A DNA stretch of 64,000 bases from Rhodospirillaceae bacterium (GTDB lineage Bacteria; Pseudomonadota; Alphaproteobacteria; Rhodospirillales; Rhodospirillaceae), in NCBI GenBank assembly GCA_019694335.1, contig JAIBCD010000001.1, positions 62,001 through 126,000 on the forward strand. Reading direction: 5' to 3'. Shown piece by piece: positions 18,790-27,541 of the stretch. The notes beneath the pieces were generated by a model. The model searched no databases and was not told the origin of the DNA. It saw only the letters and a list, made by a program, of their open reading frames with translations. Position 1 is the first letter of the stretch; the number at the start of each line of letters is the position of its first letter. Both the position numbers and the translations under genes were made by a program.

Positions 18790-20328
18790 CTAAAGCGTGG
18801 CGATCAGCCGTTCGAGCGCGTCGCAATCGACGGTGAAGTCCCGGTCTTTCTTTTGCGCGGTTTCGCCGCCGCGTTGGGACTCCGAGCAGTCCAGAACCCC
18901 GAAACGAATTCCCAGCAGGATCGAATGAATGCCGGCGGCGGCGGAATCGAGCGCGCCGGTGAACGGGTCCACTTCGGCCCGGTAATCGAGCGAGATGAAC
19001 CGCGATCCCGCCGGCATGAACAGGCAGGACAGCAGGTCCGAGCCGTAGACCGCGATCGCGCATTCGGCCTCGGCCAGGCGCGCGCGCTGTTCGGCGATGG
19101 GGGTCTTGGCGAGATCCATGAAGTCGAAGCCGAGGGCCCGCAGGCGCACGTCGAGTTCCCCCTGGTTGACGATCTTGCGGGTCTTTTCCGACCGCACCAG
19201 GAAAATGCGCGATCCGGCTTTTGCCTTGGCGTCCGGCGCGCGCAGATGGGACGCGAGAAAGCTGACATTTCCCGGCGGCGGTGCGGTGGTGGTGCCGCCG
19301 GCCAGGGCGACCGCCAGGTTGCGGAACCGGTATCGCCCGCCCAATTCACATTCGATGATGTCTTCCGCCGTGATACCGCACAAGGCCAGGAGATCGCGGT
19401 GCTTGCGGGGCAGGGTGGCGGGGATCGCCACTTTGACATGCGCGAGCCCGGGCAGATTGCGAACCCGCAGGCGCGGCAGGATATCGCACAGCCAATGGCC
19501 GATCGCGAAATTCACCGGCGTCGACAGGAATACCGCGTCGGCGTCGATCTCCTTCACATGTTCCGGCCAGAGGTGGAAGCATCGGCTCAAATCGCCGGTG
19601 AATCGGTGCGGGAACCACCTCCCCACCACGATCGGATCGCCGAAGTAGCTTGTGTCGGACAACACTTCGCCCTTGGCGGTAACGGCAAAATCCCAACCAC
19701 ACAACATCTGGCCGCCGGGCAATACGCCGGTCGCGAAGCCAGGCGAGTCATACCGGCGGGCATAGGCGCCGAGGGCGATCTGCACGTCGCGCGCCGGCTC
19801 CAATTCCTTCAAGGCCGAACCGCAGTGCTCCCGCAAGGTCGCGGCGGGCGACATCGCCATCGGCAACTGATGGCCGGTGAACCCGGGCAAGCATTTTTCG
19901 AAATAGGCACGCATCAGGGCGACATCGCCGCCGGTTTCGGCGATGGCGAATGCCACGGGAGACAGGCGCAGCGCCTTCTCCGGCGTGGCGATGGCGGCGA
20001 TGCCGGCATGAACCATGTCCTTGACCCGGGCATAGGCCGACGCGGTCCGTTCCGGCGCTCCAGCTTGGACAGCGCGCAGGATTTCCTGGCATGGAATCAG
20101 TGCCAACAAGGGCGTTACGGTGCTCAACGCGCCGAGGGCGCGGTCGGCGAGCCGCAAAGCGTCGGCGGACCGGCCGCGCCGCTGTTCGACCGACATCAAA
20201 GCAGTCAGGAGCGATAGGTCTTGCGGCGCGTACGGCAGGACGTCCGCGAAACAGGCCGCGGCTTCGTCCAGGCGGCCATCGCGCGCGGCCGCCATACCGT
20301 CGGCATAAATTTGTTTCAGCGAAGCCAA
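18790..20328 (-). CDS. Glycosyltransferase family 61 protein with N-terminal TPR-like region
   Basis: 512 residues from a TTG start (no ATG nearby in frame upstream; an internal ATG at 20294 is possible). The first ~180 residues have TPR-like helices (ADGMAAARDGRLDEAAACFADVLPY spaced pattern). The C-terminal ~250 residues match the GT61/DUF563 layout: a conserved His in NFAIGHWLCDILPRL, the block IFLVRSEKTRKIVNQGEL, EQRARLAEAECAIAVYGSDL and FMPAGSRFISLDYR. GT61 enzymes transfer sugars to glycans or proteins; the acceptor here is unknown. It lies 49 bases downstream of the minus-strand outer-membrane receptor, so the two probably form an operon. Confidence 0.8.
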   Translation of the reverse strand: MASLKQIYADGMAAARDGRLDEAAACFADVLPYAPQDLSLLTALMSVEQRRGRSADALRLADRALGALSTVTPLLALIPCQEILRAVQAGAPERTASAYARVKDMVHAGIAAIATPEKALRLSPVAFAIAETGGDVALMRAYFEKCLPGFTGHQLPMAMSPAATLREHCGSALKELEPARDVQIALGAYARRYDSPGFATGVLPGGQMLCGWDFAVTAKGEVLSDTSYFGDPIVVGRWFPHRFTGDLSRCFHLWPEHVKEIDADAVFLSTPVNFAIGHWLCDILPRLRVRNLPGLAHVKVAIPATLPRKHRDLLALCGITAEDIIECELGGRYRFRNLAVALAGGTTTAPPPGNVSFLASHLRAPDAKAKAGSRIFLVRSEKTRKIVNQGELDVRLRALGFDFMDLAKTPIAEQRARLAEAECAIAVYGSDLLSCLFMPAGSRFISLDYRAEVDPFTGALDSAAAGIHSILLGIRFGVLDCSESQRGGETAQKKDRDFTVDCDALERLIATL

Positions 20329-20377
20329 AATGATGCGCCCAAGGGTGAGGGCGCAGTCTAATGGACGTACCCCGCCT

Positions 20378-22549
20378 TTAGAAGGTGCCGCGCAGGCTGA
20401 TCACGAATATGCGGTCCCAGCGCGCGGTGAAATCCTCGCGCCGCGACACGGTGCCGGCGATGACGTCGTCGGCGTACACCACCCGGCGTTGGTATTCGCG
20501 ATAGCGTTGCGGCATCAACCCGTAGCCTTCCAGGCGCAAGGTAAGGCCACCGGTGAGCTTTTTCTCGGCGAAGGCATCCAGCCGCTGGCCGGCGGCGACG
20601 GTCCTTTGCACGCGGATATCGCTGAACAGGCGTTCGCCGCTCCGTTCGTGATAATTCGCGCCGTAAGTGAAGCCCCAGCTGGTGACGTCGTGCCGGAAGC
20701 CCAGCTGAAGTTCGGTGGGGAACAGATCCTGGTGCGCCTGGCTATACGGCACGCCGCGTTCGCGGCCGGTGAAGGGATCCTTCACCTTGGAGCCCTGCCG
20801 CAGCAGCCGGCCATTGAGGGTCAGGTCGGGCAGGCCGAGCACACCCATGCGCACGCTGGCTTTGATTTCGGCGCCATAGTGGCGCGCGGCGCCGATATTG
20901 CCCATGGACGAGACGCGGATGTTCCCGGGCTGCTCGACCCGCAGCAGGAACATGTCGATATGGTCCTCGATGCGGTTGTAGAAGGCGCGGGCCTCGATCA
21001 GGCCTTGGTCGCCGGGCAATTGCCGCTGATAGCCGGCCTCGAATTGCCATTCGCGCTCGGGCCTGATGTTCGGGTTGCCGGCGTCGATCTCGTTGTCCAC
21101 GATATCGAATTTGGGGACGAACAGTCCGAAGTCGAGCTGGCTGACGCGGCGATCGATCTTGAGGCGCAGCTGGTCCTGCGCGGTGATGTCATAGCGCAGG
21201 TCGGCCCGGGGCTTGGGATAGACATAGGTGTGCGGCGGCATCCCCGGGAAATTGTTGGAGATGCGCGAGGCTTCCACCACCATGGCGGAGCTCAGCGACA
21301 GTCCCTGTGCGATCTGCCAGGTGTGGGTGGCGAAGGTTTCGCCGCGGATTTCCTGTACGCGCGACATGGCGGTCGGGATGGTCACTTCCTCGACCCGGCC
21401 GTCGCCATCGAGGTCGAAGAACGGGCGCAGGTGCTGCTTGCTCATGTTGCGCGCGATCTCGCCGCCCAGCTCGAGCGTCTGGCCGCGCGCGAGCGGGAAG
21501 GCGAGCGACCCGCGCACGATGGATTCGACGTTGGTCGGGATCCGGGCGTTGCGGCCGAGCTCCGTGACGGCCGCGCCGCTCACGAAGCTCCGGAACTCGG
21601 CGCCGGGATCCTGCTCGTAGGAATGGATGAACAGGACGTTGAGCCGGGTGGCCGCGCCGATCCGCGCTTCGTAGTCGCCGCCGATTTCCCACTGGTTCTG
21701 CCAGCCGCTGCGCCCGCGTTTGATTTCGGTGCCCGTGGTTTCCACGGCGCCGGCGGTGGTGTAGCGCGTCACCGCGACGTCGTTGCTGTTGCGGCCGAAG
21801 CGCGGCTGGAGGGTGGCGTTGAGCCGAAGCCTGTCGCCGCTTTCCAGGTTGTAGGTGAGGTTGGCGGCGATGTCGTATTGGTTCTGCCAGTAGTGCGCAT
21901 GGTCGATGCGCAGCTCGCGCAACGCGCCATCGGGGAAGTAATAGTGTTCGGTCTTGGTGAGGTCGCGCCAATACGGATAGCCGCGGTTCCAGGCAGCGCG
22001 TTGGACGGACACGATGTAGTCGAGCGCACCGGCACTGTTGCTGTAGGATACGCCGGCGTCGGCATCCACCACGCCGTAGTCGGTTGGTTTCAGGGCGACG
22101 TTCCACGAACCGGAACCGCTCGACGTGGCGGCGCCCTCGATCAGCACGATATTGATGATCAAGCCTTCGCTCTGGACGCTCGCGTCCGCGTCGTTGCCGC
22201 GAATCAATTCGATGCGCGCGACATTGGCGCTCTGGATGCGTTTCAGAGCCGAGAGGATCTGGCCCTTGCCGGCGAACCGCTTGCCGTCCAGGAGCACCTG
22301 GTCGCCGGCCGAGCCGAAGCCGCGCTGCTGTTGGCGGCTGTCGAGGCCGTCCAGGATCGGGCCGGTGCCGGGGACGCGCCGCACCATGTCCTCGGCGGTG
22401 ACGGTGCCGTCGCGCTCGACGAAGGCGCGGTCGTAGACCTGGGTGGTGGAGGCGCTGTCCTCGGCTCCCGCCGCAACGCCGGCATATAAAGGTGCAAAAA
22501 AAAGCGCCAGGCGCAGCGCCCGGCGGCCGGAAGCCAAAGCCAAAAACAC
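20378..22549 (-). CDS. TonB-dependent receptor / outer membrane beta-barrel protein
   Basis: 723 residues from a GTG start with a strong GGGAGGA site 7 bases upstream. A signal peptide (LRLALFFAPLYAGVAAGA-E) is followed by a plug-like domain with TVTAEDMVRRVPGTGPILDG, DQVLLDGKRFAGKGQI and IELIRGNDADASVQSEG, and then a barrel region with PNIRPEREWQFEAGYQR, typical of the TonB receptor domain. The canonical EEIVVT box is absent. It ends in SLRGTF with the terminal Phe expected for BAM-assembled barrels, unlike the four large receptor paralogues in this window. It is transcribed ahead of the GT61 gene and divergently from the secreted M20 gene. Confidence 0.82.
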   Translation of the reverse strand: MFLALASGRRALRLALFFAPLYAGVAAGAEDSASTTQVYDRAFVERDGTVTAEDMVRRVPGTGPILDGLDSRQQQRGFGSAGDQVLLDGKRFAGKGQILSALKRIQSANVARIELIRGNDADASVQSEGLIINIVLIEGAATSSGSGSWNVALKPTDYGVVDADAGVSYSNSAGALDYIVSVQRAAWNRGYPYWRDLTKTEHYYFPDGALRELRIDHAHYWQNQYDIAANLTYNLESGDRLRLNATLQPRFGRNSNDVAVTRYTTAGAVETTGTEIKRGRSGWQNQWEIGGDYEARIGAATRLNVLFIHSYEQDPGAEFRSFVSGAAVTELGRNARIPTNVESIVRGSLAFPLARGQTLELGGEIARNMSKQHLRPFFDLDGDGRVEEVTIPTAMSRVQEIRGETFATHTWQIAQGLSLSSAMVVEASRISNNFPGMPPHTYVYPKPRADLRYDITAQDQLRLKIDRRVSQLDFGLFVPKFDIVDNEIDAGNPNIRPEREWQFEAGYQRQLPGDQGLIEARAFYNRIEDHIDMFLLRVEQPGNIRVSSMGNIGAARHYGAEIKASVRMGVLGLPDLTLNGRLLRQGSKVKDPFTGRERGVPYSQAHQDLFPTELQLGFRHDVTSWGFTYGANYHERSGERLFSDIRVQRTVAAGQRLDAFAEKKLTGGLTLRLEGYGLMPQRYREYQRRVVYADDVIAGTVSRREDFTARWDRIFVISLRGTF

Positions 22550-22755
22550 GCGAAATCCTCCCGCAAGAGGCCCGCAGTCAACGCTGGTGGGGTGGAGCTT
22601 TCAAGTCACAATTGGCGGAACGGTCAAATATCTGGGAAATAATGTAATTGCATCGTTTTGAAGCTTTCTGACGCCAACCCGTTTCCTGAATTTACAAGCG
22701 TTCCAGGAACAGGGCAGGCTGGAGGCTTCCAGGGGTTCTTTCAGTGGGGAATATC

Positions 22756-24354
22756 ATGACCAAGACTTCCGCCGCCTTCGCCTCCGCCTTGTTGCTGGCG
22801 TCCGCACTGTCGGCGCCATTCTTGAGCAATCAAGCTTTCGCCGCCGCCAGCGGCGCCATGAAGGAGCAGGCCATCGCCGGTGTGGATAACCGCGCCAAGC
22901 TGGTGCAGCAGATGGTCGACACGGTGTTCAGTTTCGCCGAACCCGGATTCCAGGAATTCCGCACCTCGGCCTATATCACCGGCATCCTCGAGCAGAACGG
23001 ATTCAAGATCACCAAGGGCGTCGCCGACATTCCCACCGCCTGGACCGCCACCTGGGGCGAGGGCGGCCCGCTGATCGCGCTGGGCAGCGATATCGATTGC
23101 CTGTTGGGCCTGTCGCAAGTTCCCGGCAGCCCGCAGATCAAGCCGATGGTCGAAGGCGCGCCTGGCCACGGCGAAGGCCACAACTCCGGCATGCCGCTGA
23201 TCGTCGCGGCCGCGCTCGCGGCCAAGGACGTGATGGTCAAGAACAACATCAAGGCCCGCCTGATCATCTGGCCGGGTGTCGCTGAGGAGCTGCTCGGCTC
23301 CAAGGCGTTCTACGTGCGCGCCGGCGTGTTCAAGGGGGTGGACGCCTCGATCTTCGCGCACGTCTCCAGCGATTTCGGCACCGGCTACGGCGACATGGGC
23401 AACACCGGCATGGTGTCGGTGGAATACAAGTTCCACGGCAAGACCTCGCACGCCGCCGCCGCGCCGCTGCTCGGCCGCAGCGCGCTCGACGGCGTGGAAC
23501 TGATGGATATCGCCTGGAACATGCGGCGCGAGCACCTGCCGGTGACCCAGCGTTCGCACTACGTCATCACCAACGGCGGCGGCCAGCCCAACGTGGTCCC
23601 GGGCGAAGCGGCGGTCTGGTATTACTTCCGCGAGCGGAATTTCCAGGACATCAAGATGCTCTATGAAACGGGCAACGAGATCTCGGAAGCCGCGGCCAAG
23701 GCCACCGGCACCATGGTGACGCGCCAGGTGCTGGGCTACGCCGCGCCCAACTACGCAAATAAGCCGCTCGCGGAGGCCGCCTACGCCAACATCAAGCTGG
23801 TGGGCATGCCGCAGTGGTCCGACGCCGACCAGGCCTTCGCCAGGCAGGTGCAGGAAGCCAACGGCTTCAAGCTTCAGCCGCTCGCCAAGGAGGTGGGCAA
23901 GCTGTCCACGCCGGAGAACCGCGGCGGCGGCGTCAACGCCAGCTCGGACGACATCGGCGACGTGATGTGGACGGTGCCGACCATCACCGTGCGCTATCCC
24001 TCGAACGTGCCGAACACCATCGCGCACCATGTGACCGCGGCGATCGCCATGACCACGCCGATCGCGCACAAGGGCGCGGTGGCGGGCGCGAAAGCCGTGG
24101 CGATGACCGTGCTGGATATCGCGACCACGCCCGCGCTGGTGGCCGCCGCGAAGGACTACTTCAACAATGTCCAGCTCAAGGACCAGAAGTACGATCCGGT
24201 GTTGGTGGCGACCGACAAGCCGGCCACGCATCTCAACGCCGACCTGATGGCGCGTCTGCGGCCGCAGATGGAGAAGTACTATTACGACGCCACCAAATAC
24301 GCGAGCTATCTGGAGCAGCTCGGCATCACATATCCACCGGCTCCGGCGAAGTAG
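22756..24354 (+). CDS. Secreted M20 amidohydrolase, AbgB-like
   Basis: 532 residues from ATG 22756, preceded by GTGGGGA; the GTG at 22744 overlaps that site and is less likely. A signal peptide (MTKTSAAFASALLLASA) ends near AFA-AA. The body resembles p-aminobenzoyl-glutamate hydrolase subunit B and related M20D amidohydrolases: GSDIDCLLGL, the metal ligand block GHGEGHNSGMP, GVAEELLGSKAFYVRAG, FHGKTSHAAAAP and a late HHVTAA. These enzymes cleave amide bonds of N-acyl amino acids or aminobenzoyl-glutamate; here it would act in the periplasm. It is an isolated gene with a GC hairpin (24383) behind it. Confidence 0.88.
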   Translation: MTKTSAAFASALLLASALSAPFLSNQAFAAASGAMKEQAIAGVDNRAKLVQQMVDTVFSFAEPGFQEFRTSAYITGILEQNGFKITKGVADIPTAWTATWGEGGPLIALGSDIDCLLGLSQVPGSPQIKPMVEGAPGHGEGHNSGMPLIVAAALAAKDVMVKNNIKARLIIWPGVAEELLGSKAFYVRAGVFKGVDASIFAHVSSDFGTGYGDMGNTGMVSVEYKFHGKTSHAAAAPLLGRSALDGVELMDIAWNMRREHLPVTQRSHYVITNGGGQPNVVPGEAAVWYYFRERNFQDIKMLYETGNEISEAAAKATGTMVTRQVLGYAAPNYANKPLAEAAYANIKLVGMPQWSDADQAFARQVQEANGFKLQPLAKEVGKLSTPENRGGGVNASSDDIGDVMWTVPTITVRYPSNVPNTIAHHVTAAIAMTTPIAHKGAVAGAKAVAMTVLDIATTPALVAAAKDYFNNVQLKDQKYDPVLVATDKPATHLNADLMARLRPQMEKYYYDATKYASYLEQLGITYPPAPAK

Positions 24355-24382
24355 GACGTAAAGGCAAAGGGCGTGGCCCCGT

Positions 24383-24409
24383 CCGCGGCGCGTTCGATGG
24401 GCGCCGCGG
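24383..24409. terminator. Hairpin between convergent genes, possible bidirectional terminator
   Basis: CCGCGGCGC / GCGCCGCGG, a 9-bp perfect stem with a 9-base loop, between the M20 gene and a minus-strand gene. There is no U-tract on either side, so termination strength is uncertain. Confidence 0.4.
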
Positions 24410-24451
24410 CGTCACCGAGACCGACATCATCCGGAGCAATCGCGGTAACGG

Positions 24452-24841
24452 CTAAGGCGCGCGCTTCAGCTCGACCTGCCACGCGCACATTGTATTTGCC
24501 TGGGCATCGGGCTCGATAAAGCCCGCGCTGATGGTGTCGCCGGCGAGGCGGCCTTCCAACGGGCGGCGGGGACCGCCGGGGCGGGCCATGAAGCCTTTGA
24601 CATGGCCGTCCTCGGTGATGATGCCGGTGAGCCAGGCGGTGGTGGACGAGGGCGCGGAGCGCAGGTTGCCCTGGGCGATGGTGACCTTGCCCACGGCAAT
24701 CGCCTCGCAACTGCCGCTGCTGAGCGCCGGGTTGCGCTCCGCCAGGGCGGTATAAACGCCGTCGTATGCCGCGCTGATGACATCGGCGGCGAAGGCGGTG
24801 CTGGTCATGAACAGGCTGGCGGCCCAAAGAATGCGGCGCAT
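24452..24841 (-). CDS. Small secreted protein of unknown function
   Basis: 129 residues with a signal peptide MRRILWAASLFMTSTAFA-AD. The mature part has two cysteines (SGSCEAIAV and TMCAWQVEL) that could form a disulfide, and a central ITEDGHVKGFMARPGGPRRP stretch followed by GRLAGDTISAGF. This pattern of an extract-like beta protein is seen in small periplasmic proteins of alphaproteobacteria, but I cannot assign a family. The gene lies 38 bases downstream of the mprF stop in the same direction and may be co-transcribed with it. Confidence 0.7.
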   Translation of the reverse strand: MRRILWAASLFMTSTAFAADVISAAYDGVYTALAERNPALSSGSCEAIAVGKVTIAQGNLRSAPSSTTAWLTGIITEDGHVKGFMARPGGPRRPLEGRLAGDTISAGFIEPDAQANTMCAWQVELKRAP

Positions 24842-24879
24842 GGCAATCCCCCAATTCCGGGAGCGATTATCGCCGGAAG

Positions 24880-27486
24880 TCAGGCGGTTGTCTTGTCGAT
24901 CCGTACCGACTTTGGAGCGCCGGCGATGGCGGCGGTGATATCGATGATCACGCGTCCGATGGCCAGTCCGCCCGGGCAGGCCAGGTACTTGGGCCGCCAG
25001 ACCGGGCCGAATTTCTCCTTGTACCTGCGCAGGCCGCGGAAGCTGTAGAACTGGTCGCCCATGCGGTACACGAGGCCGCCGACCTTGTGCCACAAGGGGC
25101 CGAGGCGCCGGCTTTCCAGGCCCGAGAGCGGCGCCATGCCCAGGTTGAACCACTGATACCCCTGCGCCTTGCCCCACAGCATGATCTCCACCAGCAGGAA
25201 ATCCATGACGCCGTAGAGCTTGGTGTCCACATGGCGCATCAGGTCGATGGAGAGTTCGGTCTTGCCAGCGCCGGGCCACAGATTGGCGAAGGCGATGATC
25301 TCGCCGCCGGCTTCCACCACGCCGCAGGGAAAGCGTGCGATGTAATCGTCGTCGAAGAAGCCGAGCGAGAAGCCTTTCTCGCGCCCGCCTTTGTGGGCGA
25401 GCCAGGCGTCCGACACCTGGCGCAGGCGGGGAATGCAGTTCCGCACCTCGGCGGGCGAGAGCAGGCGGAAGGTGGTGCCTTCGCGGGCGGCGCGGCGGTG
25501 GGTCTGGCGCAGGTCGCGGCGCGCGGGCGAGTCCAGCGAGAAGCCGGCAAGGTCGACCCGCGCTTCGTCGCCCATTTTATAGAGCGCGAGACCGAGGTCG
25601 GCGTAGAGCGAGAGGTTCTCGGGCTTGACCTGATAGAACACGCAGCGCCCACCGTATTCGTCGATCATCTCGCGGAACTGCCAGAGTAAACTCGCCTGCC
25701 GGTGCGCCGGCGCCACCGGGTCGCCCATGGCCACCCAGGTTCCGCCCTGGACGCGGTACATGATGAAGCCGTCTCCCGCCTGGTCGAACAGCAGCGCCTT
25801 GTCGCCCATGAGCGCGAGGTTGGCCGAGGAATCCGGCGCGGAGGCAACAGCCGCGGCCGCGCGTTCGATCTCCTGGCTGGTGGGCGGCGAAGGCATGCGG
25901 ACGCGCGGCATCAGGAGCTGGCGCGCGCTGACCGCGGTGAACAGCAGGATCACCAGCAACGACGCACGCAGGAACCGGGGCGCGTTTCCGTTGAGTTCGA
26001 ACTGCCACCACAGCTCCGAGGAATATTCCACGTGACGATGGGCGAAGAAGCCGAGCCAGATGCTGCCGGCGATCACCACCGCGACCGCGATCAGCCACTG
26101 TCCGGAGAGATGGATACCGGTCAGCGCGGCCTGGCGGTAGAAGGCCGAGCGCGCGGGCCACAGCGCGGCGGCAACCGCGGCCAGCGCCAGCGCTTCCTGG
26201 TAATGGAAGCCGCGCGTGAGCGAGGTGACCACGCCGACGCCGAGCAGCGCGAGGGTCGCGAAATAGGCCGCGTCCACGCGCTGCAGCAGGGCGAAGGCCA
26301 GCAATGTCAGGCCGACGCCGACCACCGAAGCGATCAGGTGCGAGCCCTCGATCACGCCCAGCGGCAGCCAGTCGTTGACCAAGCTGATGGCGGTACGGCC
26401 TTCGGGCGCGGCGCCGGTGATCACCAGCGTCGCCCCGGCCACGAACACCGCCGCCGCCGACAGCAATGGCGCCACCGCCGCCCACTGCCGTCCGGCGAAC
26501 TGCGCGAGGGCGGAAATGTTGTGCCGGCGCGCGTTGAATTCGCCGGCGCCGAACCACAGGATCGCGAGCAGCAGCGGGCCCACGTAATAGACCATGCGGT
26601 AGGCGAGCAGCGCGCCCAGCACCACCTGCGCTTCGACGTAGGGCGCGGTAAGCGAGACGATCAGCCCCTCGAACACGCCGAGGCCGCCAGGGACTTGACT
26701 GAGCGACGCCACCAGCAGGGCGGCGAGGTAAAGGCCCAGGAAGGTCGCGAACGGCAGGCTGTCCGCCGGCAGCAGGATATAAAGCGTGGCCGCGGCCAGG
26801 AGTAAATCGAGCGATCCGGCGACCGCTTGTCCGGCGGCATTGGCGAAGGTCGGCAGGCGGACACGCCAGCGTCCCACCGGCAGCTGGCGGAAGCCCAGCG
26901 CGCTCGCGGCCAGCAGGACGGACATCGGAAGCGCGAGCGCCACGCCAATCAGGCGCGCGAGAATTTCCGGCGCCATGAGGTATTGCGCCACGATCTCCGG
27001 CTGCGCCAGCAGCGCGAAGCCGCCCAGGAAGGTGATGCTGAGAGGGAAGCTTAGCGCCAGGAACGTGACGGCGGTGGTGATCTGGAAACCGGAGAGTCCC
27101 GCGGCGGTGTAGAAGCGGTAGCGGATCGAGCCGCCGGTGAGGGCGGCGAATCCTAAGCTATGGCCGACCGCGCTGGCGGTGAACGCGGTCTTGAGGACGG
27201 TGGGGGCTGGCAGGACCGCGCCGGCGTAGCGCACCGCCAGGAAGTCGTAGCCGGTGAGCGCCACGTAGGACAGCAGGGTATAGACCGCCGCCAGCAGCAG
27301 CGCCGACGGAGGGAGTTTCCGCGCATAGGCGACAGCCTCGGTGAGATGCTGGCCACCCAGTTCCCGGTCCAGGAGCCAGATCGCGGCCGCGAATACCGCA
27401 ACGCCCACAAGCGGCAGCATGCGCTTGAGGGCGGAGAACGGGGCGGGGGAGCTGAGGCCCGGGGTTTTGAGAGGGATGTCGCTCAT
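24880..27486 (-). CDS. mprF: Lysylphosphatidylglycerol synthase/flippase (MprF/LpiA)
   Basis: 868 residues, the full bifunctional length. The N-terminal half (about residues 20-510) is a chain of membrane helices including the flippase domain with FTASAVGHSLGFAALTGG and the LSQVPGGLGVFEG motif. The cytoplasmic C-terminal DUF2156 synthase domain (about 540-840) has FYQVKPENLSLYADLGL, the KMGDEARVDLAGF block and a final VYRMGDQFYSFRGLRRYKEKF. It transfers lysine from lysyl-tRNA to phosphatidylglycerol and moves the product to the outer leaflet, lowering surface charge; it is named lpiA in rhizobia. It is divergent from acvB with only 55 bases between the starts. Confidence 0.95.
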   Translation of the reverse strand: MSDIPLKTPGLSSPAPFSALKRMLPLVGVAVFAAAIWLLDRELGGQHLTEAVAYARKLPPSALLLAAVYTLLSYVALTGYDFLAVRYAGAVLPAPTVLKTAFTASAVGHSLGFAALTGGSIRYRFYTAAGLSGFQITTAVTFLALSFPLSITFLGGFALLAQPEIVAQYLMAPEILARLIGVALALPMSVLLAASALGFRQLPVGRWRVRLPTFANAAGQAVAGSLDLLLAAATLYILLPADSLPFATFLGLYLAALLVASLSQVPGGLGVFEGLIVSLTAPYVEAQVVLGALLAYRMVYYVGPLLLAILWFGAGEFNARRHNISALAQFAGRQWAAVAPLLSAAAVFVAGATLVITGAAPEGRTAISLVNDWLPLGVIEGSHLIASVVGVGLTLLAFALLQRVDAAYFATLALLGVGVVTSLTRGFHYQEALALAAVAAALWPARSAFYRQAALTGIHLSGQWLIAVAVVIAGSIWLGFFAHRHVEYSSELWWQFELNGNAPRFLRASLLVILLFTAVSARQLLMPRVRMPSPPTSQEIERAAAAVASAPDSSANLALMGDKALLFDQAGDGFIMYRVQGGTWVAMGDPVAPAHRQASLLWQFREMIDEYGGRCVFYQVKPENLSLYADLGLALYKMGDEARVDLAGFSLDSPARRDLRQTHRRAAREGTTFRLLSPAEVRNCIPRLRQVSDAWLAHKGGREKGFSLGFFDDDYIARFPCGVVEAGGEIIAFANLWPGAGKTELSIDLMRHVDTKLYGVMDFLLVEIMLWGKAQGYQWFNLGMAPLSGLESRRLGPLWHKVGGLVYRMGDQFYSFRGLRRYKEKFGPVWRPKYLACPGGLAIGRVIIDITAAIAGAPKSVRIDKTTA

Positions 27487-27541
27487 GGTCTATTTTTTGC
27501 CGGACGCTTATAGTAGCGATCCTGCCAATCTGGAACCGTCG

